Under the pieces are notes generated by a model. That model was not told the DNA's origin. It ran no database searches and was given only the letters and a program-made list of their open reading frames with translations. This document shows, in pieces, positions 51,650-62,001 of a stretch of DNA of 64,000 nt (position 1 is the stretch's first letter; every line of letters begins with the position of its first letter). The position numbers were made by a program, and so were the translations under genes. The DNA is from JAFGPL01 sp963781805 (GTDB lineage Bacteria > Bacteroidota > Bacteroidia > Bacteroidales > UBA10428). The stretch is from positions 4,092,001 to 4,156,000 of the forward strand of contig CAWAHF010000004.1 of assembly GCA_963781805.1 (NCBI GenBank), written 5' to 3'.

Positions 51650-52216
51650 ATGAAACGTACCTTTATTGCCATTGATATTCCGATATGCAGGGAAACTAAA
51701 GAAATTATTCAAACATTTTCCAATCGCCTTGAAATTAACAAAATCAAATGGCTGAAAGAAGATAATCTTCATCTCACATTGAAATTTCTTGGAGATACGG
51801 ATGAAACCCTCATAGAATCCATTGGCGCCAAACTTATGGAGTTGGCAAATCAGTCAGCTTCTTTTTCATTAACCGTTAAAAATACCGGAATTTTCAAGAG
51901 TATGGCTAATCCTACAATCATATGGATCGGGATTGAAGAAAGCGAACCGCTGTCGCGGCTTAAAAGTTTGATAGATACTGAACTGATTGAGTTCGGATAC
52001 CCGACAGAACAGCGAAAATTCACCCCACATCTAACCATTGGCAGGATTAAAAGTCTAAAGGATAAAAAAACCCTGCAACAACTAATTCAGGAATTCCAGC
52101 ACAAAGTCTTTTTACATTTTCAGGTTGCTGAAATTATCTTTTACGAGAGTATCCTTTCCTATAATGGTCCTCAATATATCAAGCTTGGTAATTATCCTCT
52201 CAAAAATTCCGTGTGA
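51650..52216 (+). CDS. thpR: RNA 2',3'-cyclic phosphodiesterase (2H superfamily)
   Basis: This 188-residue protein has both histidine motifs of the 2H family: NLHLTLKFLGDT (residues about 40-51) and FTPHLTIGRIKS (about 123-134). ThpR opens 2',3'-cyclic phosphates at RNA ends and was first described as 2'-5' RNA ligase. Length is typical. It converges with the glycosylphosphotransferase gene. Confidence 0.92.
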   Translation: MKRTFIAIDIPICRETKEIIQTFSNRLEINKIKWLKEDNLHLTLKFLGDTDETLIESIGAKLMELANQSASFSLTVKNTGIFKSMANPTIIWIGIEESEPLSRLKSLIDTELIEFGYPTEQRKFTPHLTIGRIKSLKDKKTLQQLIQEFQHKVFLHFQVAEIIFYESILSYNGPQYIKLGNYPLKNSV

Positions 52217-52243
52217 TTAAAAGCTGCAAATACAATATCCGGA

Positions 52244-53656
52244 TCAGACTCCTTTGCGGCGGATAATGGTAAGCAAGGTATAAATGATGATTTTAAAATC
52301 GACATATAACGACATATTGTCGAGATAAATCATATCGTATTTTAAACGTTTTATCATCTGTTCCACATTTTCGGCATAACCGAATTTAACCTGTCCCCAG
52401 GAGGTTATTCCCGGCTTAACTTTAAGAAGGTGCAGGTAATGAGGCGCCTTTTTGGTAATTTTTTCAATAAAGTATTTCCGTTCAGGTCTTGGTCCGACCA
52501 GAGACATATCTCCCCTTAGCACATTAAAAAAGTTGGGTATCTCATCCAGTCGGGATTTCCGCATAAACCTTCCAAATGGGGTTATTCTGTTATCCGTTTT
52601 TGAAGACAATTCAGGCCCGTTGGTTTCCGCATTTACATACATCGATCTGAATTTAAATATGGTGAAAGGTTTTCCATATCTGCCAATTCTTTCGTGGCTG
52701 TAAAAAATGGGTCCCTTAGATGAAAGTTTTACACCTATCATGAGGAAGATACAGAGTGGAGAAAGAATTATCAGGGCCAGAAGTGAAAAAACCATATCAA
52801 TAACCTGTTTTATATTCTCCTGCCAGGCAGGCATTAACTGATGGGAAATCTGAATCAACGGCACACCCAGAATGCCCGACATCCGCACCCTTCCGGTAAG
52901 AATATCATACATGCTGGGAATAGCGCTAAGAATTACATTACAGTCAATGAGCTTATTGATAATCTTTCCTATTTTATCGTGTTCAGATGATTCAATAGCC
53001 ATTATCACTTCTTCCACCTTATGCTGCTTGATCACTTTTTTAACATCGTCAAGTGCACCGAGATGCGGTAAATATTTCTCAAGTTTATGACCGTTGTTGT
53101 CGTTCACATTCACGAAACCCACAAATTTATTTCCGCTACTCCTGGGTTGGTTTTCCATTTCCTTATAAATCTCTACGGCCTTTTCATTGCTTCCTATCAG
53201 TAATGTGTTGAACCCGATAATACGGCGGTGAATTTTGTGAGTGGTATTTGTAGTAATAATTAATCTGGGTACATATGTCAGCGTAAAATGGATGGTTAAT
53301 AAAACCAAAAATGACAGGTAATAATTGGAATAGCTTTGAATTGTGTCATTAAGAATTAACGTGAAAAATAATATTATTACCCCGAGAATGCTATTCGATA
53401 GGGTTTGCCAGAGTTCGGAAAGCCTTGATTTTCGAAAGATATTTTTGTAATATCCGGATGAATAGTAAATAACCAGCCAAAATATGGGAATGAAAAACAA
53501 TCCGAGAAAAAAACTGGAATTAAAACTATGTAACGCCTGATGTATACTCTGAGATTCAATGTAAATTTTCCTGAAAATAAAAAAACAACCCCAGCTAACC
53601 AGTGCAGTCAAATAATCTGAGACAAGATACTTTACAAGTTGATGAATTCGGTTCAT
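52244..53656 (-). CDS. Polyprenyl glycosylphosphotransferase (exopolysaccharide initiation)
   Basis: This 470-residue WcaJ/WbaP-type enzyme has four to five N-terminal transmembrane helices, a Rossmann-like CoA_binding_3 domain (about 140-250; NTLLIGSNEKAVEIYKEMEN), another helix and the catalytic bac_transf domain (GKPFTIFKFRSMYVNAETNG, SRLDEIPNFFNVLRGDMSLV, GPRPERKYFIEKI and PGITSWGQVKFGY). It transfers a sugar-1-phosphate to undecaprenyl phosphate, the first step of capsule or exopolysaccharide synthesis. Other capsule genes are not seen here. Confidence 0.93.
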   Translation of the reverse strand: MNRIHQLVKYLVSDYLTALVSWGCFFIFRKIYIESQSIHQALHSFNSSFFLGLFFIPIFWLVIYYSSGYYKNIFRKSRLSELWQTLSNSILGVIILFFTLILNDTIQSYSNYYLSFLVLLTIHFTLTYVPRLIITTNTTHKIHRRIIGFNTLLIGSNEKAVEIYKEMENQPRSSGNKFVGFVNVNDNNGHKLEKYLPHLGALDDVKKVIKQHKVEEVIMAIESSEHDKIGKIINKLIDCNVILSAIPSMYDILTGRVRMSGILGVPLIQISHQLMPAWQENIKQVIDMVFSLLALIILSPLCIFLMIGVKLSSKGPIFYSHERIGRYGKPFTIFKFRSMYVNAETNGPELSSKTDNRITPFGRFMRKSRLDEIPNFFNVLRGDMSLVGPRPERKYFIEKITKKAPHYLHLLKVKPGITSWGQVKFGYAENVEQMIKRLKYDMIYLDNMSLYVDFKIIIYTLLTIIRRKGV

Positions 53657-53786
53657 TCGCTAATAACAAATGATACAATCAGAGGAAACATTTTATCCCC
53701 TTGTTGAAAACCACAAAGATAAAAATATTATTAAATACAAAGCATGAAAGATGTTAATATATAAAGCGGCTCGGTCTGAATGTAAT

Positions 53787-54731
53787 CTAATTACCAGCAT
53801 GTACTTTGTTCAGGCTGTCCATTATTTTCTCGGCAATGTATAACGATTTGAAACCATCCTCGGGTTTCGATACCATTTTGGAGTTGTTAAGTATGGAATA
53901 AATAAAATTGATGAGCTCATCAAGCAGGGGATTATTAGGAATAATTTTTTTGGTAACAGGATTAAAGGCAATTTCATTCGATGCCGGTTGTTTTTTTCTT
54001 TCCGGTCGGATGATAGTTATCTCATTGGTTAGAAAATTGATGTTTGTGATCCTGTCCTGCTGGGTAAACAATCCATAATGGTTATTGTCTGAAGTAATGC
54101 GGGAACAATTCAGATTTGCAACACAGCCATTATCATATTCCATCCGCACATTAATAACATCGGGATTTCCATTAACCATTTTAATTCCGCATGTTTTTAT
54201 GTTTTTAACATTTGCAGGCATTATGGTGTTGATAATTTCAATATCAGTCATGATGGCTCTCAGAATGCTTTCATACGAATTATCGCTTTTATCTGAGAAC
54301 TGGTTATGAATTTCAATAAGCCTTACATTTTTCAAATGGGGTAATGCCGCATTCAATGCGGCATGGTATCTTACAGGCCTTTCAACCATTAGTGTCACGC
54401 TGGCTTCGTTGGCAAGATTAATCAAGTGATTTGCTTGTTGTTTGTTTTTTAAGATAGAAGTACTGATGAACAGATGCTTGGTTCGTTTTAGCGCTTTTTG
54501 AGCTATTTCATAACACGATTGGTTTCTGCAGACAAAGTCTATGGCATCAACACATTGCACCATATCCTCAAACGATAAAAATTCCTTTATCAAACCATTA
54601 TGTTCCTGATAGGAATTTAAGTTTTGCAACGGATCAAAATATCCGGCTATTTCCACACCAGGTACCTTGGTAAATATTTCCGCATGCGTATACGATTGCG
54701 CAAAAGTCCCTATTAAACCTATTTTCAGCAT
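53787..54731 (-). CDS. Gfo/Idh/MocA-family oxidoreductase
   Basis: This 314-residue protein has an N-terminal Rossmann fold (KIGLIGTFAQSYTHAEIFTK; the glycine pattern is degenerate) and a C-terminal alpha/beta domain. The usual EKP motif is replaced by MVERPVRYH. This suggests a divergent sugar or polyol oxidoreductase, possibly a sugar-nucleotide enzyme given the neighbouring exopolysaccharide gene. Substrate unknown. A minus-strand TATGTTTG promoter box lies 17 bases before the start. Confidence 0.82.
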   Translation of the reverse strand: MLKIGLIGTFAQSYTHAEIFTKVPGVEIAGYFDPLQNLNSYQEHNGLIKEFLSFEDMVQCVDAIDFVCRNQSCYEIAQKALKRTKHLFISTSILKNKQQANHLINLANEASVTLMVERPVRYHAALNAALPHLKNVRLIEIHNQFSDKSDNSYESILRAIMTDIEIINTIMPANVKNIKTCGIKMVNGNPDVINVRMEYDNGCVANLNCSRITSDNNHYGLFTQQDRITNINFLTNEITIIRPERKKQPASNEIAFNPVTKKIIPNNPLLDELINFIYSILNNSKMVSKPEDGFKSLYIAEKIMDSLNKVHAGN

Positions 54732-54747
54732 CCCTTTTGTCTTTGTG

Positions 54748-54755
54748 CAAACATA
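54748..54755 (-). promoter_or_regulatory. Candidate -7 promoter box for the Gfo/Idh gene
   Basis: On the minus strand TATGTTTG matches TAnnTTTG, 17 bases before the start codon, with a partial -33 TTGTG about 17 bases upstream. Confidence 0.5.
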
Positions 54756-54850
54756 AAATATTTAGAGACACACAATTTTTTTTTTAGAATCAACTTATCA
54801 ACTATTTTTGTTTTCGTTGTTAATTTGAGCTTATAATTTACATTCTGGCG

Positions 54851-55492
54851 ATGGAAGATAGTTTTTTGCATAAAGGATTAAGAAATAAACTGGTGGAAGA
54901 TATCCGGAAAAAGGGAATTGAAGATGAATCGGTACTGACTGCAATGAATAAAGTACCCCGCCATTGTTTTATGGATAGTGGGTTCATTAATTTTGCCTAT
55001 AAAGACCAGGCCTTTCCGATTGCCGCCAGGCAAACCATTTCGCAACCTTATACAGTGGCATTTCAGACAGAATTATTACAGGTTCGAAAATTAGACAGAA
55101 TTCTTGAGGTAGGCACAGGTTCGGGTTATCAGACGGCGGTGCTTATAGAAATGGGAGCTATTGTATTTTCTATCGAGAGATTCAAAGAACTTTACCTAAA
55201 AGCAAAATCAACCCTCGATGGTTTAGGCTATCGTCCGCAGTTATTTTATGGTGACGGATACCAGGGACTACCCACCTATGGTCCATTCGATAAAATATTA
55301 ATTACGGCTGCTGCACCGGAAATTCCGGAAGAGTTGCTTACCCAATTAAAAGTTGGAGGAAAACTGGTAGCACCCGTTGGTGATTCAACTTCTCAACTTA
55401 TGACGCTGGTTGAAAAAACCGGCGCTGAAAACTACAAAACAAGCGAACACGGTTACTTTGTTTTTGTTCCTATGGTAAAAGGAGTAAAATAG
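54851..55492 (+). CDS. pcm: Protein-L-isoaspartate O-methyltransferase
   Basis: This 213-residue SAM-dependent repair enzyme methylates isoaspartyl residues. Seen are VPRHCFMDSGFINFAYKDQA, TISQPYTVAFQTELLQ, the SAM motif ILEVGTGSGYQTAVLIEMGA and ILITAAAPEIPEELLTQLK with PVGDSTSQLM. Length is normal for the family. It heads a plus-strand row Pcm, MBL hydrolase, gcvP. Confidence 0.94.
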   Translation: MEDSFLHKGLRNKLVEDIRKKGIEDESVLTAMNKVPRHCFMDSGFINFAYKDQAFPIAARQTISQPYTVAFQTELLQVRKLDRILEVGTGSGYQTAVLIEMGAIVFSIERFKELYLKAKSTLDGLGYRPQLFYGDGYQGLPTYGPFDKILITAAAPEIPEELLTQLKVGGKLVAPVGDSTSQLMTLVEKTGAENYKTSEHGYFVFVPMVKGVK

Positions 55493-55538
55493 TTTGTGCA
55501 AACAGAAGTTAAAATCTATATACTAAAACCCGTTAAAC

Positions 55539-56174
55539 ATGAATATCAGAAGCTTTACAGTGAATGGATTTGCAATGAATACATTTGTATTATCGGATGA
55601 AACCCTTAATTGTGTTCTTATCGATCCCGGATTCAGCAATCCTTCAGAAGAAGAAATGCTTATCAGGTATGTAAGTGAAAATAAACTGATTCCCTTAATG
55701 GTTTTAAATACCCATTGTCATGTGGATCATATTATCGGAAATAAATTTGTGTGTGATACATATCAAATTCATTTGGCGGCTCATAAAGAAGATGACTTTA
55801 TCTTAGCGCATGCATCTGAAATGGGTAAAATGTTTGGAATGGATGTACAGGCTTCCCCAAAAATTCAAAAATATTTATTCGATGGCGATCTGATAAAATT
55901 CGGAAACTCCGAACTTGTTGTAATTCATACCCCCGGACACTCGCCCGGAAGTCTTTCTTTTTACTGCAAAGAAGAACAATTCGTAATTGCCGGTGATGTG
56001 CTCTTTGCCGGAAGTATTGGTCGAACGGACCTCCCCGGTGGCAATTACGAAATCCTGATAGCCAGTATCAAAAACAAACTTATGGCACTGCCCCGTGAGA
56101 CAGTTGTATACCCGGGTCACGGGCCTTCTACAACCATTGGGCATGAACATGATACAAATCCTTTTTTGCAATGA
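55539..56174 (+). CDS. MBL-fold metallo-hydrolase (glyoxalase II-like, YcbL type)
   Basis: This 211-residue protein has the zinc motif LNTHCHVDHIIGNKF (H-x-H-x-D-H), further ligands in HTPGHSPGSLSFYCKE and VIAGDVLFAGSIGRTD, and the end motif VYPGHGPSTTIGHEHDTNPF. YcbL-type proteins have hydroxyacylglutathione hydrolase-like activity on thioesters. No glyoxalase I is visible. It lies 46 bases after pcm and 55 before the gcvP start. Confidence 0.92.
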   Translation: MNIRSFTVNGFAMNTFVLSDETLNCVLIDPGFSNPSEEEMLIRYVSENKLIPLMVLNTHCHVDHIIGNKFVCDTYQIHLAAHKEDDFILAHASEMGKMFGMDVQASPKIQKYLFDGDLIKFGNSELVVIHTPGHSPGSLSFYCKEEQFVIAGDVLFAGSIGRTDLPGGNYEILIASIKNKLMALPRETVVYPGHGPSTTIGHEHDTNPFLQ

Positions 56175-56229
56175 TTATATGAAATAATTTGCAAAAATTT
56201 TAATACCATTGCAAAATACAATCAACCAT

Positions 56230-59113
56230 ATGTCCATCGAAAATTTTTCAACCCGTCATATCGGACCCAGAGATTCGGAATTGCCGATTATGCTTAAAAA
56301 GATTGGCGTTTCTTCGCTCGACGAGTTAATTGATAAAACCGTTCCGACTTCCATCCGATTTGATAAATCCCTGGATCTGCCCGAAAGCATGACCGAATAC
56401 GAATATTTTAAATATATCAAACGCATAGGCGCCAAGAACAAAGTTTTTAAATCGTATATCGGCGCCGGATATTACGGAACCATTTTCCCGGCAGTTATAC
56501 AGCGAAATATTCTTGAAAACCCAAGCTGGTATACTTCATATACCCCGTATCAGGCAGAGATCTCACAGGGAAGACTTGAGGCTTTGTTAAATTTTCAGAC
56601 CGTAATTATAGACCTTACCGGGATGGAGATTGCCAATGCATCCTTGCTGGATGAAGCCACTGCAGCAGCCGAAGCTATGACTATGATTTATGGATTACGT
56701 TCACGGGAGGCTGTCAAAAACGGATATAACAAATTCTTTGTAGATGAAAACATATTCCCGCAAACACTCGAAGTGCTTAAAACCCGGGCAAAACCATTGG
56801 GAATAAAACTATTCACTGGAAAGTACGATTCCCTGAAATTGGAACCTGAAATTTTCGGAGCATTTATCCAGTATCCGGCCAATGACGGAGTAATACGAGA
56901 CTATAAAAGTTTTGTTGAAGCAGCGCATCAGAACAATGCCCTGGTTGCTGTGGCAGCAGATATCATGGGGTTGGTGATGCTCACCCCTCCGGGCGAATGG
57001 GGGGCAGATGTGGTGGTTGGTTCAACCCAACGGTTCGGTATCCCCATGGGATATGGAGGCCCACATGCGGCTTATTTTGCCACGCGGGATGAATTTAAAC
57101 GAAGCATTCCGGGCAGAATTATCGGGATAACCATTGACTCAGCAGGCAACAGGGCGTTCCGTATGGCATTGCAAACCCGGGAACAACATATAAAACGCGA
57201 AAGGGCTACTTCAAATATCTGCACGGCGCAGGCATTACTGGCAACCATGGCGGGTATGTATGCAGTTTATCACGGGGCAGAAGGATTGGAAAACATCGCC
57301 GGGCGTATTCACGAGATCGCTCTGAAACTAAATGAAAAACTTATTGAGCTGGGATATCAGCAGGAAAACAAAGATTTTTTCGATACGCTTAAAGTAATCT
57401 TACCCGATAATATCTCAAGGAAAGACATTGAGATCCTGGCGCTTGAAAGGCAGATTAATCTCAGGTATTTGGATGATAAAACCATTGGCATAAGCATTGA
57501 CGAAACCACAACTCTTTTTGACTTAAACCAGCTGATTGAAGTCTTCTCCTATGCCAATAAAAAACCTGTAAAAAGTGTTGATTCACTCGATGTATTAATT
57601 GTCCTTAGCCATTTTTTTACACGCAAAAATGAAATTTTAAAGCATCCCCTGTTCAAGCTGTACAGGTCAGAGACCGAAATGATGCGCTATATAAAAAAGC
57701 TCGAACGAAAAGATTTTTCACTTACCCACTCGATGATACCGCTGGGTTCCTGTACCATGAAGCTGAATGCTGCCACGGAACTTCTTCCGCTCAGCTGGCC
57801 TGAATTTGGTGAAATTCATCCGTTTGCTCCGTTTGACCAGGTAGAAGGGTACCAACAGCTTTTCTATGAGTTAGGTAAATTCCTGCGGAAAATTAGCGGT
57901 TTCGAAGAGTTGTCTTTTCAGCCAAACTCAGGTGCAGCCGGCGAATATGCCGGATTGATGGTGATAAGAAAGTACCACGAAAGCCGGGGCGAAAAACGCC
58001 GTGATGTAGTGATGATTCCCTCTTCGGCTCACGGAACCAACCCTGCAAGCGCCGTCATGGCAGGTTATAAAGTAGTGTCAGTGAAGTGTGATGAAAATGG
58101 TAATGTAGATATAGCAGAACTGAAAGCTAAGGCGGAAAATCAAAAACAATACCTGGCTGCTTTTATGATAACTTATCCCTCCACACATGGGGTATTTGAA
58201 TCGCAAATTAAAGAGATGGCCGAAATCATTCATGCAAACGGGGGACAGGTTTATATGGATGGAGCAAACATGAATGCTCTGGTGGGACTTACCAGTCCTG
58301 CGGAGATCGGCGCTGATGTATGTCATATCAATCTGCATAAAACATTCGGAATTCCTCATGGAGGAGGCGGCCCGGGCATGGGACCCATTGCTGTGGCCGG
58401 ACACCTGGTAGAATTTCTTCCTGCTCACCCGGTAGTGCCTACAGGCGGTGTAAATGGAGTAGGAGCAGTTGCTGCGGCTCCCTGGGGGAGCGCCAGCATC
58501 CTGACCATTTCGCATGCTTACTGTTCGATGCTGGGTGCTGACGGCCTGACCAAAGCAACGAAAATGGCAATATTAAATGCAAACTACCTGACTGCATGTC
58601 TGAAAGATTACTATAAAGTGCTGTATAGAGGCAAAAACGGATATGTGGCGCATGAGATGATTCTTGATTGCCGTGACTTTAAACAACTGGCAGACATTTC
58701 GGAAGCAGATATTGCCAAAAGGCTGATGGATTACGGATTTCATGCACCTACTCTTTCTTTTCCGGTACATGGTACCATAATGGTCGAACCAACTGAAAGC
58801 GAATCGAAGCAGGAGTTAGACAGGTTTGTAGAAGCCATGATATCCATTTACATGGAAATTATGCAGGTGAAAGAATCCGGAAGATACGGAAAACAATATT
58901 CTGAAAAACGCCCCGCATACCGAAAAGGCGGTTGTATCCGATGAATGGAATTATCCCTACAGCCGAAAACAGGCAGCCTTCCCGCTCAAATGGATCGAGG
59001 ACAATAAATTCTGGCCGTCCGTTGGCCGGGTGGACGATGCATTTGGCGACAGAAACCTGGTGTGTTCGTGCTTACCCGTTTCTGCATATAAAGAAGATCC
59101 TAATGGAAAATAG
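56230..59113 (+). CDS. gcvP: Glycine dehydrogenase (P protein), frameshifted near the end
   Basis: The PLP-dependent decarboxylase of the glycine cleavage system. The start is ATG 56230 (MSIENFSTRHIGPRDSELP); an upstream TTG at 56209 is unlikely. Key parts: MTMIYGLRS region, GEIHPFAPFDQVEGYQQLF, AHGTNPASAVMAGYKVV and Lys704 in HINLHKTFGIPHGGGGPGMG, which binds PLP. In the original frame the reading ends at 58944 with foreign residues (GRYGKQYSEKRPAYRKGG). Removing one A near 58881 restores ESGDTENNILKNAPHT and then DEWNYPYSRKQAAFPLKWIE, ending at TAG 59113 for a normal total of about 960 residues. Likely a sequencing error or a recent mutation. Confidence 0.9.
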
Positions 59114-59131
59114 TCACATTTGAAGCTAATA

Positions 59132-59158
59132 CCTTCCGGAGTGTTCCGAAGGATTTTT
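59132..59158 (+). terminator. Rho-independent terminator after gcvP
   Basis: CCTTC pairs with GAAGG around an 11-base segment containing three more pairs, followed by five T. Lying 18 bases after the restored gcvP stop, it supports the longer reading of that gene. Confidence 0.65.
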
Positions 59159-59377
59159 CAGGCAATAGATGATTTTTGAACTCATATTATTCTTTCTGGT
59201 ACTATCCGACATTCATTTTAAATTTTACGGCTTTATAATCTTCTGGTTCATTGACAGAAGAATTAATAATAAAATTGATTTCAAAACTTTTATATGTATA
59301 TTTATATATCCTTGCCTTTTATACAATTCATTTCTGAGATGAATTAATCTTATTTCTACAAATAAAAAACCAAAGAA

Positions 59378-60567
59378 ATGAAACCACCAGTATTTTTTTA
59401 CGGCTTATTATTTGCAGCAGCCAACTTGATTGGTTATGCGCAAAACGTTAGTATCCCAGATATTAATTTCAAAACGGCGCTTCTTGAATTGGGTATGGAT
59501 ACCAGTGGTAACGGAGAGATTAGTTATGCTGAAGCAGATGCAGTAACCACGATTGATGTTAGTTCTAAAGAGATTTCAGACCTTACAGGTATTGAGGCAT
59601 TTGCTAATCTGACAGTTTTGAATTGTTACTCCAATAAGTTAACTTCAATTGATGTGTCAAATAATATACATCTACTTGAGCTTCGCTGCTTTGGCAACAA
59701 ACTATCTTCGATCGATGTATCAAAAAATACCGATTTAATAAAACTCATGTGTTATGATAATTCGCTGGATTCAATCGATATATCAAACAACCCCAAGCTA
59801 ACACACCTGTATTGCATGAATATGGGACTACCTTCTCTCGATATATCAAACAATGCCCAGCTACTTTATTTGTATTGTGAAAATAACACTATCACATCAC
59901 TTGATTTATCAAATAATACTGCGCTAAAGGAATTAATTTGCTATTTTAATGAGTTATCTGTGCTGGATATATCCGCATGTTCAACTTAACACTTCTAAGA
60001 TGTTATGACAATCAACTGAATGCTTTGGATGTTTTAAACAATCATCAGCTAAAAGATTTAATGTGTGCTAATAACCTGCTTACTGAAATTGACATCTCAA
60101 ATAACCCGGGCCTTGTTACTTTTACTTGTGGTTATAACCAGTTTACTTCACTTTATCTTGCAAATAATGTTTTATTAACAAGTATTGAAATTAGTGGCAT
60201 GCCTACGCTGACTGATGTATGTGTCTGGGAGTTACCTTTCCCGCCTGATGGTGTTACGGTAGATACAATGTACAGTTCTAACATTGTTTTTTCTAAATCT
60301 TGCATAAGTTACATGGCAGAAAAACGTGTAGACCCTAATGAATTTTCGGTATATCCTGTTCCTGCGTACGATTTAATTTATATAAATATTAAAAGGGCAA
60401 CCGACTATTCAATAGAAATAAAAGATATTCTGGGTAAAACAGTTTATTCAGATAAAAATTATTACGACAACAAGGAAATATATGTTGGTTCATTAAATAA
60501 GGGAGTCTATTTTGTAAATGCAAAAACCGGAAGTTATAATATCACACAAAAGTTTTTTATTCAATAG
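59378..60567 (+). pseudogene. Leucine-rich-repeat T9SS protein gene, frameshifted
   Basis: The first frame (59378-59989) has a signal peptide, an EF-hand-like segment DTSGNGEISYAEA and leucine-rich repeats of about 21 residues (LTSIDVSNNIHLLELRCFGN type). It ends at LDISACST. A second frame (from 59977) carries the continuing repeats (LTLLRCYDNQLNALDVLNN) and a T9SS type A sorting tail (VYPVPAYDLIYINIKRATDY, ending KFFIQ). Inserting one T near 59987 joins the two (SACSTLTLLRCYDN), giving about 396 residues. Whether a natural mutation or a sequencing error is open. The intact protein would be cell-surface bound. Confidence 0.82.
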
Positions 60568-60938
60568 ATATTAATCCTTTGCCGGCCTGAGGCAGCTTTT
60601 CGACATTAAATGGTCGTAATAAAGAAAATACTAAACATCAAATTGACAGATTTTTTAATTTCAAAATGTATAATCTGAATGCAGGATAACACCAGTTAGT
60701 AGATTTTCACAAATCTCTGTGATTCTCTGTTTTATTCTGTGAAACTCTATGGTAAAAAATATAATTCATCGAAGCGCAGAGAAATACCAAAAATTCACAC
60801 GGAGAGCACAAAGTGTAAGGATTGTAGCTAATTGATCCAAGTGTATAAATTCAACTCTGACACATAAATCAACATTTCCAGCTTTGGTGACGATATTTAA
60901 CTCTTTTGATTCATTACCCTTGGCTATGAATAAATAAT
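60568..60938. other. Intergenic region with degenerate interspersed repeat
   Basis: No supported gene in 371 bases. The section 60700-60820 contains CACAAATCTCTGTGATTCTC, CTGTGAAACTCT and GAGAAATACCAAAAATTCAC followed by CACGGAGAGCACAAAG, the direct and inverted CTCTGTG-type words of an interspersed repeat common in bacterial draft genomes. It separates convergent units. Confidence 0.55.
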
Positions 60939-61703
60939 TTAAGGAAATGGCACCCCTGACAACTGTTCACATACGGAAAAAAACTTTTCCTGAATTTCTA
61001 AATTCTGTGCCTGGGGATTAAAATTTACCTCCTTTTTGTGATGCAAATAGCGTCCGCTTCGTTTTGCTCCTTCATCCTGTCCAACTGCAAGCCATACTTG
61101 TGTGGCGAATCCCTCATTCAGGTCATCAGGAGCTCCCCTGCCTCCCATCTTCGTGGGCACCCAACCCGGATTTACAGCATTTGAAGACACATCCGGCCAC
61201 TTTCGAGCAACGGTAAGGGCGAGAATTAAATCATGCAGCTTGGTATCTGAGTAACTTGGAGAATTCCTGCCTTCAGAAATTGCAGTTAACTGTTCTATAC
61301 TTGCATCGCCCTGCCTGTGCAGACCAGAGCTGAGGTAAATCAATCTTTCCGGCCGGTTAATCATTGCCACCAGGATATATGGAGCAATACTGTTTACTGC
61401 AAATACCAACGGTATTCCATCTGTGCTTTTAGCCCTATCCGGTACAAGGTAAATACCTGCATTGTGTATAATTGCATTAAAAGTACCCAGTTCATTCACC
61501 TGTTCTGCAAGTCTTTTTGTTTCTTCAATGCTCGATAAATCAGCAATAAGTACTTTTTCAGCACCAGGAACTCCTTTTATTGCTGATTTCGCGCGATCCT
61601 CATTCCGTGCATGAATAACTACCTGATGTCCCATAGAAACAAGGGCTTTTGCTGCCAGTAACCCAAGACCATCGGATGAGCCGGTTATAAATATTTTTGC
61701 CAT
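60939..61703 (-). CDS. Short-chain dehydrogenase/reductase
   Basis: This 254-residue SDR has the cofactor motif FITGSSDGLGLLAAKALV (TGxxxGLG), NAGIYLVPDRAK, and the catalytic set YLSSGLHRQG (Ser) with YSDTKLHDLIL (Y-x3-K). The basic residue in HARNEDRAKS favours NADPH. Substrate unknown. It is the first of two SDR genes on the minus strand, separated from the other by about 300 bases. Confidence 0.9.
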   Translation of the reverse strand: MAKIFITGSSDGLGLLAAKALVSMGHQVVIHARNEDRAKSAIKGVPGAEKVLIADLSSIEETKRLAEQVNELGTFNAIIHNAGIYLVPDRAKSTDGIPLVFAVNSIAPYILVAMINRPERLIYLSSGLHRQGDASIEQLTAISEGRNSPSYSDTKLHDLILALTVARKWPDVSSNAVNPGWVPTKMGGRGAPDDLNEGFATQVWLAVGQDEGAKRSGRYLHHKKEVNFNPQAQNLEIQEKFFSVCEQLSGVPFP

Positions 61704-62001
61704 TTTATATCATCTTTAATTTCCTTAAATCCTTTTAAAAACAAGAAAACAGGCGAACTCAAGTTATAGCATTTTCTCTGTTTTCCGAAACCGAATACCT
61801 GAGTGTTAAAATTTCAATTACAGGAAATTACAATAAAAGAACATCCTAACGAAAGCAAAGTTTAAAGTATTAGTTATTTTGGTTTGATAATAATTTGTGG
61901 TTTTACATCTCTATTTTAACGTGAGTTTGATTTAAGAAAATTACTTTTCAATTTTACTTTTACAAAAATCATTGATTTCTAAAGGACAATAGGTAAGAAT
62001 G

